Shown in pieces: positions 43,217 to 54,496 of a stretch of DNA of 64,000 nt. Numbering within the stretch: position 1 is the first letter of the stretch; every line of letters begins with the position of its first letter. The stretch comes from Sporothrix humicola (lineage: Eukaryota > Ascomycota > Sordariomycetes > Ophiostomatales > Ophiostomataceae), in the NCBI GenBank assembly GCA_021396245.1, contig WNYE01000042.1, positions 62,001 to 126,000 on the forward strand. Direction: 5' to 3'. The notes below the pieces were generated by a model. The model did no database searches and was not told the origin of the DNA. It saw nothing but the letters and a program-made list of their open reading frames with translations. The translations under genes were made by a program, and so were the position numbers.

Positions 43217-46200
43217 ATGGCATCCTCCGAACCTGTGAGTTGACACACCCCTTTTTTCACTTCCAAGTTTTGGCTGCGCAGAAGTACCACGGGATCACAG
43301 GACTAATCTTTGTTTAGGTGCATCCTTTGCGCATTTCCAAGAACAACACACCGATGAGCTCGCCGGCAAAAAAGGCCAGCGCCATCCCACGCCCCCTCTC
43401 TGAAATCTCTCCTTCTGAGAAACGCCGCAATTCGCCAAGCTGGAACCAAACAAACAAGGTAAGAAAGCAATCTTTCCATCCCGATTTCAGAGTCATCACT
43501 TCTTCTGCATCACAACCAAATTCTAACTCACACAACAGAAGCTGGGCCTGAATGCCGACTCGTCGCCTTTCCAGTCATCGCCTCTTGATAGCACCACATC
43601 TCCACGTTTGTTTTGGCAGAACCGGAACGGCTTCAACACTGAAAACCTGTATGGTGGCGGCCTTGGTGGCTCCCCATCGCCCACCCGCCGTTCTTCCATT
43701 GAGCGCCTGCAGAAGGCATCTCGCGTCAAGAACAGCAGCATCCTCGCTCAAGAGCAGAAGAACGAGTACGACCCGACAAAGATTCCCAGAGTTGAGCGCC
43801 CCCTGTCAAAGGTCCAGTCGAACTCATTCGGCTCGCTGGGCTTCGGTACGCCTGAGGCCAGCGACGTAAAGGGCCACCAGCGCAGAGACAGCAAGACAAA
43901 CATCCCTCTCTACAACCCCGCAAAGATTTCGCCGGCGGCGAACATCGACTCACCACCACACATCCCGGGCCAGCTCTCATCGAGCGTCCGATCCGACAAA
44001 TCAGACACGCCAGCTGCCCCGGCCGCGGACAGCACCCCTGTTATGGCTACCAAGGAGCTGTCAGCTTCCCCCATCAAGTCATCTCTCTCCAGCCGGTTCA
44101 AGAGCAGCTACGACGAACATGGCGAATTCTCTCTGGATGCCTCCATGGGCGAGTATGAGCTTCCCCACGGCCGTACTCTCCACCGCCATGCCAAGAGTGT
44201 CACTTTCGACGCCGCACCACCGCAGGTCAACGAGTATGAGATGGCCACGCCTGATCTTTCATCTGTGGGCAGCAACTCGCGTGAAGGCAGCTACGAGTCG
44301 CAAGAGGACGAGGATGACTACGATGACTACCACTACTCCACCCACGACCAACTCAATCCCGATGACAGCTTCGATGCGTCCCTGGAGGACACTGACAAGA
44401 CTCCTGTTGTGGGTCCTGATGACTGGCGCCAGGATAGCCCTGATAGCCGCCGTGGCCACAATATATTTGAGGGCAGCCCTATGCCTGATGCCGTTCCCTC
44501 TTCTGCCATGGGTCACCAGGAAGCTAAGTCTAATCTGGGCTCCAGTGGTGACCACCGCCCTCTTCCCCCCCTGCCTGGCATGGGTCATGCTCGTAACAAC
44601 TCGGCCACCTCTCCCAGTCTGTCTGCCACTGCCGAACGCATGCTCGGCGGCAGTCCCCGTGGTCTACCGTCGCCACCGCCCGCAGGAGTTACCAAGTCCG
44701 AGATCCAGAACATTGGCAACAGCAAAATGACACTTGAAGAGCGTCTCAAGCTGATGATGCTGTCTGACGATGGAAAGTCGGCTGCGGAGCTCCAGAGAGA
44801 GAGACGCATGCGGCGGGCAGGCCCCAAGGACCGCGCTAACAGCCAGACACCTGAGCCCGAACACTCGCAGCATGACGCCGCTTCTGAGCGTGTCGAGGAA
44901 GAAGACACAATTGGTGACCTCTCTGGTCTTGAGGAGTACCGTCTGCCTCCTCGCATCTCTCGCGAGTCCATTCTTCGTCGTGTTAACGGTGCGATTGGCA
45001 ACGAGCGCGAGTCTGACTACAACTTCTCGTCTCCTGCACCGAGCTCGAGCCCTGAGCGCCGTCTTCCTCTGGACCCCGATGTTCCTATTCCTAGCACAGA
45101 GCGTGATGATGACGATAACTTTGAAGGCATGGCCGGCGAGAAGCACAACGAGGCTTATGATATCCCCGACATGTACGACAATGACGAGGATGATGAGGAC
45201 GACTACGAGAGCAACTATAGTGACGACCAGCCCGAGGATGTTCCCCAGACAGCAAATGCCGAGGGCGCGTCCACTCCTCGCCCAGCAACACCAGTTCAGG
45301 AGATCTCATCTCACACTGTGACCGTTGACGACATTCACCGGTCCGACCTTCCGGCCATCGCACAAGAGGGTCGCATCTCTATTGGAGAGTCCCGTCTTCC
45401 TCTGGTGGCTAAGCAGGAGGAGGCAGTCGTTGCAGAGGTTGAGGTTGCTCGGCCGCAGACCCCAGAGCGCAAGATTCATGCTAAGCACCTGTCGAAGCCT
45501 GAGTATGATGGCTCTGGTTGGGGTGACGATGAGGAGTTCGACGAGCCTGGAACTCCGGATTCTGTTATCCATCACCCTATCCAGGATGATGATGACGATA
45601 TCTTTGAGGATGAAGAGGAGAAGGAGGAGGAGCCCGAGCACGAGTCACCTGCAGTTCCAGAACAGATGGCCACAATCAAGGCGTCCGGATCCAAGCTCAA
45701 GACGCGCCCGTCCGCAACACCTTCTGATCTCGTGGCAATGCGCGAAGCACGTCGCCAAGTCAGCCGCGAGGTGCCCGACGTCCCGCCTATTCCCGAGCGT
45801 CACCGCAACCGGTTGTCCCGCGACATGGGCAACGAGGATCTTGAGGGCACAGGAGACGACTTCCTTGAGCGCCACCCTAGTTTCAAGAAGCGCAGTCTGA
45901 CCCTGGACCTCGACCTCGGTCTCAGCCTGGATAAGGACTTTGAGCGCGTCATTGAAGCCCAAAAGGTTATAACAACCCACACCCCAACCACATTTCTCAA
46001 CAATACTGCACCCATATCGTATGGGGCATATCAGGGGCAAGCGCCTCAAGCCGGAGTTGAGAATGACAAGTTCTCTCAGCCCTGTGGCACAGACAACACC
46101 AACAATAATTTTTCTAATTCTCATACTAACATTGCTCCCCGTACACAGCGCGGATACCTCATGCGCCAGAACACGAAGCTTGTCGCTGCCAGTGACAAGG

Positions 46201-47835
46201 AACACGGTGAAGACTTCCGTGGTGCCCGTTCCGCCGGCAACTCGCCCGTCAAGAAGGAACGTCCCCAGTCATGGACGGTGGAACCTTGGAATGGCGAGCG
46301 GAGGAAGAGCATCCGGAAGCGCGCAGTGCCATCATCTGGCCCCGTTCCCCCAATGCCCGGCCAAGAAAGCAACGCCACGGCTCTTAACCCTCTGGCTGAG
46401 GAAGAGTATGTCGCAGAGACGACCATTGACGAGGGTGCCGAGCGCGGCCGCTTGTTCGTCAAGGTCATGGGTGTCAAGGACCTTGACCTGCCCATCTCTA
46501 GAAGTGAGTGTTTGCATCTTGATGTAATTAGGTCTTTACTACAATGGTCTTTTACTAACAACTTACAGCTGAGCGGACATGGTTCAGTCTGACTCTGGAC
46601 AACGGCGTTCACTGCGTGACGACAGCTTGGCTTGAGCTGGCACGCAACGCCCCCATTGGCCAGGAATTCGAGCTCCTGGTTCCGAACGACTTGGAGTTCC
46701 AGCTGACTCTGAATGTCAAGCTTGAGAAGCCGGTTCAGCGCAAGGTTGTTCAAGCATCTCCCGCCAAGACTGTTCGTCCGAAGACGTCGACGTTCAGCCG
46801 TGTCTTTGCATCTCCCAAGAAGCGCAAGGAGATGGAGCAGCGCATGAAGGAGGAGGACGAGCGTGCTGCGCGCGAACACCAGGAGGCACAGGCAAAGCTC
46901 AGAAACGCACCGCCAACAGCATATGACTTGCTGTCTCCTATTGTCGCCGAGGACGGTAGCTTTGCTCGTGCCTACGTGTGCCTCAAGGAGCACGAGTCGC
47001 GCTGCTACGGCCGCCCAGGAATTGTTGATATCGCCTGTTTCAACGAATGGGCTACTGAGGAGGCCGGCTTTGCGTCGAGCGTGAAGAGCAAGCGTGGCAA
47101 CATGGCCGTCGTGCGCCGTGCACCTTACAAGATTGGCAAGCTGGAGCTCCAGCTCCTGTTTGTGCCGCGTCCCAAGGGCATCTCAAACGACGATATGCCT
47201 AAGAGCATGAACTCTTGCATCCGCGAAATGAAGGCTGCGGAGGAGCGCCAGTCTCAGAACTGGGAGGGTCATCTCAGCCAGCAGGGCGGCGATTGCCCGG
47301 TAAGTTGATGTCTTACTCACACAAGCTACTTGACGTTGTTTACTAACACACTTTACAGTACTGGCGTCGCCGTTACTTCAAGCTTGTTGGCACGAAGCTG
47401 ACTGCTTACCACGAGGCCACCCGGCAGCCGCGTGCGACGATCAACTTGGCCAACGCCAAGCGGCTTATCGACGACCGGCGGGCACTGACCGAAAAGGAGA
47501 CGACCGGCAAGAACGGTAGACGTCGCCGGTCTGCATTTGCAGAGGAAGAGGAGGGCTACATGTTTGTGGAAGAGGGCTTCCGGATTCGCTTCAACAACGG
47601 TGAGGTGATTGACTTCTACGCAGACACGGCAGCCGACAAGGAGGGATGGATGAAGGTGTTGTCCGAGGTGACTGCACGGGACAGCTATGGCAGCGAAGAC
47701 GACCTGACAGCGTCAAGGGCCAAGACCAAGTGGTGCGAGCTGGTCCTTAAGCGGGAAGAGGCGCTTCGTCGTCGCACAGAGGGCAAGTCTGAGGGCCGCC
47801 GTGTGCACTCTCGGACGAAGAGCATGTACGTCTAG
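43217..47835 (+). CDS. BUD4: Bud4/anillin-like septation protein with C-terminal PH domain
   Basis: Five exons (43217-43234, 43318-43458, 43539-46503, 46569-47299, 47359-47835) give 1443 aa. Bud4 anchors septins and marks division or septation sites. The N-terminus VHPLRISKNN and RPLSEISPSEKRRNSPSW match the fungal Bud4 start, reached only through the 18-nt exon 1. A long disordered acidic region follows (to about 850), including RLKLMMLSDDGKSAAELQRE. The C-terminal third begins GYLMRQNTKLVAASDKE, then a C2-like/anillin-homology segment (GRLFVKVMGVKDLDLPIS, TWFSLTLDNGVHCVTTAW), then a PH domain (YWRRRYFKLVGTKLTAYHE to DKEGWMKVLSEV). Within exon 3, 45966-46148 looks like a further in-frame intron; splicing it would give 1382 aa. 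Confidence 0.93.
45966..46148 (+). other. Probable in-frame (exonic) intron within BUD4
   Basis: 183 bp, exactly 61 codons, phase 0 and stop-free. It starts GTTATA right after the codons for EAQK and ends CATACTAAC...GTACACAG, a perfect branch site and acceptor. The encoded 61 residues are Asn/Thr-rich and unlike their surroundings. Removing it joins RVIEAQK directly to RGYLMRQNTK. The GTTATA donor is weak, so regulated retention is possible. Confidence 0.65.
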
Positions 47836-48508
47836 GCCTACGCGTGGATGAAAAGAATGATGTGTCCCACGACAGACGGCCGACGGAATTGCTGTATGGC
47901 TGTACGAGGTCGCGGTTTACGAGAAGCGACAGAAGACATGTATGAACGGCTGAACGGTTCAACGGCTTTGGAGTTATGTGCCTTTTTTGCCTTTCTTCCC
48001 TTGTTCAACATTTTGTCTTTTTTTTTTGGTCGTTCTTGTTTTTCATTTCCGATTATTTCCTATTTCTCATTTTTCTTTTCTTGTCTCTCTTTTTTATCGT
48101 CTTGTCATTTCTTTCTATTAAAAAAAGTTTATGATGGACGACAGGCTTGCATGAAGAAGGGGCCTGGAGACGAAGCCTGGGTCGAGTGCTGCTGCTATTG
48201 TACCAACCTAATCAGTATGAGCAGAGCACTGCAGCCTGGAGCTCAGGACCCGGGGAGTTTTTGTTTTTGGGCTGCCTCATGCGGCCAACTCATTTTGATT
48301 GTATTATTCGTTTTAGTTATTTTCAGGACAGGACAATGGCCCGCATTTTAATGAAGTCGAAGTCTTGGTTGAGTGACAAATCTTGGAGTGCTTTTAACTT
48401 GCAACATAATCGGAATACCGGACAGGATGATGAGTTGTAAAAAGGGTACATTGGGTATATTGTATGGTTGCTTTTCTATTCTATTTTTTGCGTTTATATT
48501 GGCTGTGC
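47836..48508. other. Convergent intergenic region (3' flanks of BUD4 and HIS6)
   Basis: T-rich, with no gene; both 3' UTRs are expected here. Confidence 0.65.
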
Positions 48509-49372
48509 TTATTGCGCTCCTACCGCGGCTTCTTGGTCCTTCTTTGTGTTCCAGGCAATGCAGTCGTCCAGCTTTGCGCCAGAACCGCCAAAGCAGTCCA
48601 GAGCACTGCCAATAGTCAAGTCAACACGGCCTTTACTGAGCTTCTCGACCAATGCCAAATCGTCAACGTGCCGTGCACCACCTGCATAGGTCACCGGTGT
48701 GCCCGTGGCACCGCACCACTCGGCCAGCTTCTCGACCAGCTCGGCGTCAATGCCCCGCTGCAGGCCCTCGACGTCGGCGGCGTGCACCAGGAACTCGCTG
48801 CAGTAGGGCGCAAGCTGGGCAATCGTTTCGGCCGACAGGTACATGTCCGTCATGGTCTGCCATTTGTTGATCGCGACTGCCCAGACGGGCGCAGAGGATG
48901 CTGCGTCTGTCGAGGAAGGCGCAACCCGACGGCAGCTGAGATCAATCACCAGCTTTTCTTTGTCACCGCCCAATGCCGCCAAAACTGCATCAAGCCGTGC
49001 TTGGCTGAACTTGTACTTGTCGCCCGTCTCGCCCTCCTTCTCGAACAGGTACGACGTCACAATCACCTTGCTGGCGCCGGCCTCGATCCACGCCTGCGCA
49101 TTCGTGTCCTTGATGCCGCCGCCCAGCTGCAGCCCGCCGGGCCACGCACCCACGGCCTCGCGCGCCGCCGCCTGGTTGTCCGCGCCGCTTCCGAGCATGA
49201 TGACGTGCGCGCCCGTCAGGTTGTTGTCGCGGTACAGCTGGGCGAAATGGGCAGGCGGCTGCGTGGCGACAAAGTTGGTCTGGAGGGCGGATGAAGTCGA
49301 GTCGAGCGTGCCGCCGACGATCTGCTTGACCTGCCCCGCATGGAGGTCGATACAAGGGCGGAACCGGGTCAT
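48509..49372 (-). CDS. HIS6: ProFAR isomerase (histidine biosynthesis, HisA/His6)
   Basis: Single exon, 287 aa. It converts N'-5'-phosphoribosylformimino-AICAR ribonucleotide (ProFAR) to the ribulosyl isomer PRFAR, step four of histidine synthesis. The (beta/alpha)8 barrel begins FRPCIDLHAGQVKQIVGG, with the catalytic-type Asp in strand 1. Then come HVIMLGSGADNQAAA, the phosphate-binding LQLGGGIKDTNA, ASKVIVTSYLF, KLVIDLSCRR, and VHAADVEGLQRGIDAELVEKL with TYAGGARHVDDLALVEKL and VDLTIGSALDCFGG, the second half-barrel phosphate site. Length and order match eukaryotic His6. It is transcribed divergently from the FAF1-like gene across a 379-bp promoter. Confidence 0.95.
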   Translation of the reverse strand: MTRFRPCIDLHAGQVKQIVGGTLDSTSSALQTNFVATQPPAHFAQLYRDNNLTGAHVIMLGSGADNQAAAREAVGAWPGGLQLGGGIKDTNAQAWIEAGASKVIVTSYLFEKEGETGDKYKFSQARLDAVLAALGGDKEKLVIDLSCRRVAPSSTDAASSAPVWAVAINKWQTMTDMYLSAETIAQLAPYCSEFLVHAADVEGLQRGIDAELVEKLAEWCGATGTPVTYAGGARHVDDLALVEKLSKGRVDLTIGSALDCFGGSGAKLDDCIAWNTKKDQEAAVGAQ

Positions 49373-49751
49373 TATAGGATGGGGTGTGTATGAGACAAAA
49401 GAGTTGTCGTAGTTGTCGTCATGAAAGATGAGGTTGAGAATCTGTCGTCAAGTCAATGGATGTCTTTCGTCCAATTCTTTAGCGGGGTTTGATGCGATGA
49501 ATTAGCGGGCTCAATAGCGGGCGCGATAGCGGGATCGGAGCTTGTGGCAGCGCCTGTCAGGGACAGTCCTACAGTGCAGAAGCTAGCCCATCCGACCAAT
49601 CACAGCACTCATTTCTGCTCCGACAAAAAGCCAAAAGGCTGGTTCAGGAACAGAAAAAAAGTTTCACCGCCCGTCAAATCGACGTCTTCTTCTCATCATC
49701 ACAGCATTCTGCACATTCTTTTTTCAAAGTCGCCCTTGCGCACAATTGACA
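49373..49751. promoter_or_regulatory. Bidirectional HIS6/FAF1 promoter
   Basis: 379 bp between two divergent start codons. It holds four TAGCGGG copies (49480, 49503, 49515, 49527) and a CCAAT box in GACCAATCA (49596-49600). A TGACTCA CPC1 site, common for histidine genes, was not seen. Confidence 0.6.
49480..49533 (+). repeat. TAGCGGG array (4 copies)
   Basis: TAGCGGG at 49480-49486, 49503-49509, 49515-49521 and 49527-49533, all in the same orientation. The last three are exactly 12 bp apart. They sit 110-160 bp upstream of HIS6, so they are candidate transcription-factor sites. Confidence 0.85.
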
Positions 49752-50947
49752 ATGACGGTCCTCGGCAAGCGGAAAAAGTCGTCAGGGACAAAAGAGCCCA
49801 CCGGCGAAGACGCGATCCAAGACATTTTCCGGCGACACTTTGAGGCACAGTTCAAGCCGCTAGAGGCTGCTCCAAAGAAGGCCGACAAGAAGGGCAAGAA
49901 AGCAAAGGCAGCAAAGGCAGTGGTGGACGAACCCGTCGGCAAGAAGGCAAAGAAGAACGCGACAGTCATTATAAATGAGAATGAAAGCGACGAAGAGGAC
50001 GAGGAGAACGAGGAGAGCGGCAATGACGGCTCCGAAGAAGACAGCGACTCGGATGACTGGTCAGGATTAGACGACGACGATGAGGATGAGGACGACATAG
50101 ACACCGAAGATGCAGCACCAGCTATCGAGGTCGTCGACTACAGTACCGACCCGACAAAAGAACCCGAAGTGACCATGTCGAAACACGAGCGAAAGCTGTA
50201 CTTAGTAGGTCTCATCCAGTACACTTGAAAACTATCTCGGGATGATCCTGTCTAACAATATAGTCAAAACGTCCACCCACCTCGTTCGACGAAGACGCCG
50301 CCCGTGCCGCGAACAGCAAGAAGAACAAGAAGAAGGAAGAGGGCGACAAGCAGTACAAGGACGCCCCCGACCTGCTTGCCAACGACCTCGAACTGCAGCG
50401 CCTCATCTCCGAATCCCACCTCTTGTCCGGCGCCTTCGCCCTGCCCTCGTCCTTTTCCACTTCGTCGGGCGCCGCCTCGACCTTTGGTGCCGCCGGTGGT
50501 GCCGGCACCGCCAACCTCGCCAACCACAAGAGCAGCCAGCCCTTTGCTGCGGGCCGCTTGCGGCAAAAGGCGACCGATCTGCGCATCCAGGCCGTGGCCA
50601 ACAAGGCCAAGGGCGACGGCGGCGGCAGCGCCGGCTCTGTGACGGTCAGCCAGGCCAGCGACAGCATTTTCACGCAGGCGAAAATGCCCATGGCTATGCG
50701 CAAGGGCATTGTGGCAGCAGCCGCAGCCCGCGACAAGAAACGGCGACAGGAGGCCAAGGAGAGCGGTATTGTGCTGGAGCGGCCCACGCTCAAGCCGAGC
50801 AAATCGGCTGCCAAGCGGATGCGGGCCGTTGACGCGCCTGCCGTCGGCCGTCTACGCGGCTCTGAGCTGAAACTGCGGGATCGGGATGTGCGGGAGATTG
50901 AAGGCCCTAGGAAGACCATGGGAAAGAAGAAGAAGAAGCGGCGGTAA
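49752..50947 (+). CDS. FAF1: FAF1-like 40S ribosomal subunit assembly factor
   Basis: Two exons (49752-50204, 50264-50947; 59-nt intron with GTAGGT donor and CTAAC branch) encode 378 aa. Yeast Faf1 is a nucleolar protein needed for 18S rRNA maturation. Support: the N-terminus MTVLGKRKK and the helix DAIQDIFRRHFEAQFKPLE, nuclear Lys-rich runs, a long Glu/Asp/Ser tract (about 75-125), the VTMSKHERKLYL/SKRPPTSFDED junction across the intron, and a basic tail ending GKKKKKRR. The family is poorly conserved, so the name rests on the IFRRHFEAQF helix and overall layout. An unrelated acidic/basic nucleolar protein is the alternative. Shares its promoter with HIS6. Confidence 0.68.
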
Positions 50948-51769
50948 ACGGGACGGCACGCTGCAAACTGAAGATCAACATAGACTACATACTCCGTACA
51001 CATACGCATAATGATACCAGCGAATTGTTTTGTTTCCCTTTATTTAAAATTTCAGTCTTTCACTCCATGTCACTCATATCTCACTCATTGAATCACGTTG
51101 ACTTTCAATTTTTATATTCAAACCGTTGCTTTTTTTTGGTCGTTCACCTATCCAGAAATGAAAAAGAAAAAAGTAGCTAGTAATATATATACAGACGCAA
51201 AGCCTTTCCCCATTTCCTCCGCCATCCCTTCCACGTACGGTGTGTACTCAGTCGTGTGTTTGTGTTGTTGTTGATATTGTTGTTGTAGTTTGTTTGTTGT
51301 CATCCCCCGACCCCAAAAGCCATTGTTTCCAAGTCTATAGTTTTGGAGGAAACAAGTAAACAAAAAAGGAGATAAACAAGACATGTGTCCGCAAAAGAAA
51401 TAGCAAAAAAGACGAGTCGGGCAGATGCAGGGTGTCGAAGATGTAAAAAAGGAAGATGGCTGCCAAGATAATCCAAAATAAAACAGATAAACAAGGCTGG
51501 CGCAAAAACGTGTGAGGCTAAAAACCAAAATGCTCACGAAGTTCGAGTCCCGTGACGAAGGACTGAAGTTCCGGAGGGGATGAGAAGGCAAAAATAGAGT
51601 ATCCAAAAAGAGGAAACGAAAGAGGGCAGAGTTAAAAAAACATAAACATAAAGCAGGTCGACGGAAACGGAAAAATGCAAACAAGAGAACAAGGTAGTAG
51701 TACAGTCGGCAGTCGTCATGCCTATTTTGGTTGCTTCGTCAGAGCATTCGGGGTCTTGTCTTGCGCCCA
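50948..51769. other. Convergent intergenic region (3' flanks of FAF1-like gene and STE12)
   Basis: AT-rich, with no gene; it carries a TACTCCGTA copy at 50990-50998. The minus-strand open frames here lack coding features. The STE12 3' UTR probably occupies the right half. Confidence 0.6.
50990..50998 (+). repeat. Intergenic TACTCCGTA motif, copy 4
   Basis: Exact TACTCCGTA within ATACTCCGTACA, about 45 bp after the FAF1-like stop codon. Confidence 0.7.
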
Positions 51770-54496
51770 TCACATCAGCGAGCCGGTGTTGATGGCTTGT
51801 GGTTGGCTGATGGTCATGGGCATGCTGAGAGTCTGCAGGCTGTTGAAAGCGTTCACAGCATGGGCGGATGACGTCGGTGTCATGCCGCTGTTGACGACGG
51901 AGTTGAGAGACGTGGTGACGTAACCGCCCTCAGAGTTCGGCGAGGCCTCCTCGACTGAGCCCAGCTGGTCTTCGCCAGAGTACTCCTCCTCCTCCTCACC
52001 AGACAGAGGGAAGCTGCTGTCACCACCATCACTGCGGTCATGTGTCCGCTTGTGCCTGAAAAAAGAAAGCTAGGTTAGTTCTGTGCACCTCAGAAAAATG
52101 CTGTCGCAAAGTTCACTCGATCGTGTTGTGTGTGGCAGTAGTCTGTGTAGTAGTTCCGGGTCATGATCATGGAAGGCTTGACAAGACAAGTCCGCGAAGA
52201 GTCCACTCGTAATCCCCAGCGAAGTGTTGTCGAAATGCCTCAAGTTGTTGGGCAATGCGCAGTGCAATGCTGCGCCTGCCAGACTGAACAATAGATGTGA
52301 AGGTTGGGGTTGCGTAACAGTTGGTTCGGTCATAGAATGGTTCTCGGTCTTGTCGTTCTTGCTTTTCGGAAACAATGCGCACACACAACAAACAATGCAA
52401 GTTCTTTTGCGACAAACATGAATAGGAGCAAAACATAAAGAAATGGGGGGCCATACTGTGCTAGGTTGTCTGATCTGGAGAATGCCTTGCTACAGAAAGG
52501 GCAAATGTAGGGTCTTTCTTGGGTATGGGTTCTCACGTGTCTGGAAAGTTAAGGTCAGATAAACGATCGGTGTGGGGTTTTCGCACTGGTGCTGGTGTGT
52601 GTTCTCTCTCTTTCTTTTTCTCGTTCATTCATTCTTTTTCTCATCGTCGCAACGCAATACACAATTCTTTTTGCACACACCACTCGGTCACACAAAAGAA
52701 AAGAAAAAAAGCAAATATTCTTACCGCTTCAGGTGCTCGAGCCGCTTGAAGAGACGACCACAGGTGGGAATCGGGCAGGAGTGAGACTTCTGCGGGTAGG
52801 GACCAAGCTCCATGACCGTTGCGGAACGGGCACGGCGGATCACGTTGGCACCGCCGTTGGCCATGGGCCGGCGATCCTCGTTGACGGGGACGTTGCCGTT
52901 TGATGCCGGAAGCTCCTCGCCAGACATGGTAGGGAACTCCTGCGGCTGCTGCAGAGCCATGGGGTTCAGGCCGGGGCTGCCCTCAACCGTCGACAGCGGC
53001 GTGCCGTGGCGGGAGAGGTCGAGCAGCTCCTTGTGCTGCTGGCTTGTCAGAGAGATTGCCGAGTTGCTGTACGTCAGGCCTGGCGGCGAGTTGTCCAGCG
53101 ACTCGTCGCCCTCGGCGACAGGACCAACCGACACCGACACAGAGCGGCGAAGGTCAGACGGGCGGTGCACAGCAGCAGCTGTGGCAGCACTAGCAGCAAC
53201 AATGGCCGACATGCCAGGAGGAATAGACGAGCGGCGTCTCCGCTGCTTGTACGTGGGAGAGCCCTCAATGACAGGCGAGTAGACATTGTTGTTGTTGTAA
53301 CCGCGCTGGAACTGGGGGCCAGCAAGGTTGGAGGGGGGCAGCTGGACCATGCCGTTAAGGCCGTTCATGCCGCCGTTGAGGTGGTCGGGAATGGCTGTGT
53401 ACAGACCCGTCTCCTCGTTAGCAATGTAGGCCGGCTCGGAGGTGATGCCGCTTGCGAGTTGTGGCGGGGTAAGAGGCTCGAAAGAGATGCCACGGTTGCC
53501 GTAGTCGTCGTACTGGGACGAGACAAATGAGGGTGCCGGAGAGTATTCAAGAGCGTAGGCAGGCATGGACGCATGGCGCTGGTGGCCGGCTGCCACCGGG
53601 ACGCCGTTTTGGTTGTATTGGACGCGAGCAAAATCAGGTTCCCTCTTGACCACCTGCTGCGCCAGCGGGGGGGCCATCTGCATTGCTGCTGCCGTCGTGT
53701 AGGGGACCATCGCGTCCATGCCATCCGCTAAAGGGGCCATGGTCTGGGGGATCATTTGGGACATTTGGGGCATCTGAGGAGGAGGCATCGAGTCCATCGC
53801 ACGGATGACTGGAGACGCCGTCTGGGACTGGGGGAAAGACACCTGCTGTGCGCTGAACGAAGACGAGTTCGCCTGCTGGGCCTTGGTGAGCTGGTCGTAC
53901 AGCGACTGCGACGAGTCGTACTGGAAGGACAGCGCGGGCTCGCTGACAGCAACGGTGGTGGCCTCCTGGCCCATCTTCTCGCGCTTCAAGTCACGCTCAA
54001 GAGCATCGAGGAACAGGCGATCGTGCGGCACGCTGTACCAGTAGAAGACCTTCTGCTTCTTTTGTGTGCGGATGCAGTTGTTCTTGTACAGGAAGTCCAG
54101 GAACGGGCTCTTGGGCTCCTCGAGCGAGGCATCGGTGCCAGACTTCAGATTCCGCAGGTCGGAGAAAATGCCCTCCTCGAATTTCTTCGAGTTCTTGACT
54201 GGGCGGCCAAAGGCCTGGAATCTGAAGGAGAGACACCGGACGATGTCGGTGCCGGAGATGTGGAAAAGACCGTTCCAGAGAACACAGGACACGTACTCGC
54301 CGGTCGGCAGAAGGAAACGGCGGATATAGTGCTCTGGTGGCCAGTCGACCGGGGCGGAGATGAGGAAGTACTTTAGGTTGTCGACCTGCTGCAGAGCGAC
54401 CTGGGCATCATGTGGCAATGCCTGCTGGGCTTCTGTGCTGAGCATAAAGGTCTCTGGCTTTTGAGGCGCCATGCCTGCATGCTGGGCATACATCAT
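51770..54496 (-). CDS. STE12: Ste12 transcription factor (STE homeodomain plus two C2H2 zinc fingers)
   Basis: Three exons (54496-52725, 52540-52457, 52055-51770) encode 713 aa. Ste12 is the nuclear target of the Fus3/Kss1-type MAPK and controls mating, invasive growth and, in pathogens, host penetration. The STE domain lies near the N-terminus (VDNLKYFLISAPVDWPPEHY, GTDIVRCLSFRFQAFGRPVK, RTQKKQKVFYWYSVPHDRLF). Two C2H2 fingers, found in filamentous fungi but not in yeast, are split by introns: C574/C579/H592/H596 and C604/C607/H620/H624. The tail is acidic and ends NTGSLM. Introns are 184 and 401 nt, both long for this window, and the second-finger exon is only 84 nt. An acceptor (CTCTCTAG) ends at 54503, so a 5' non-coding or start-bearing exon may exist upstream. 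Confidence 0.96.
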
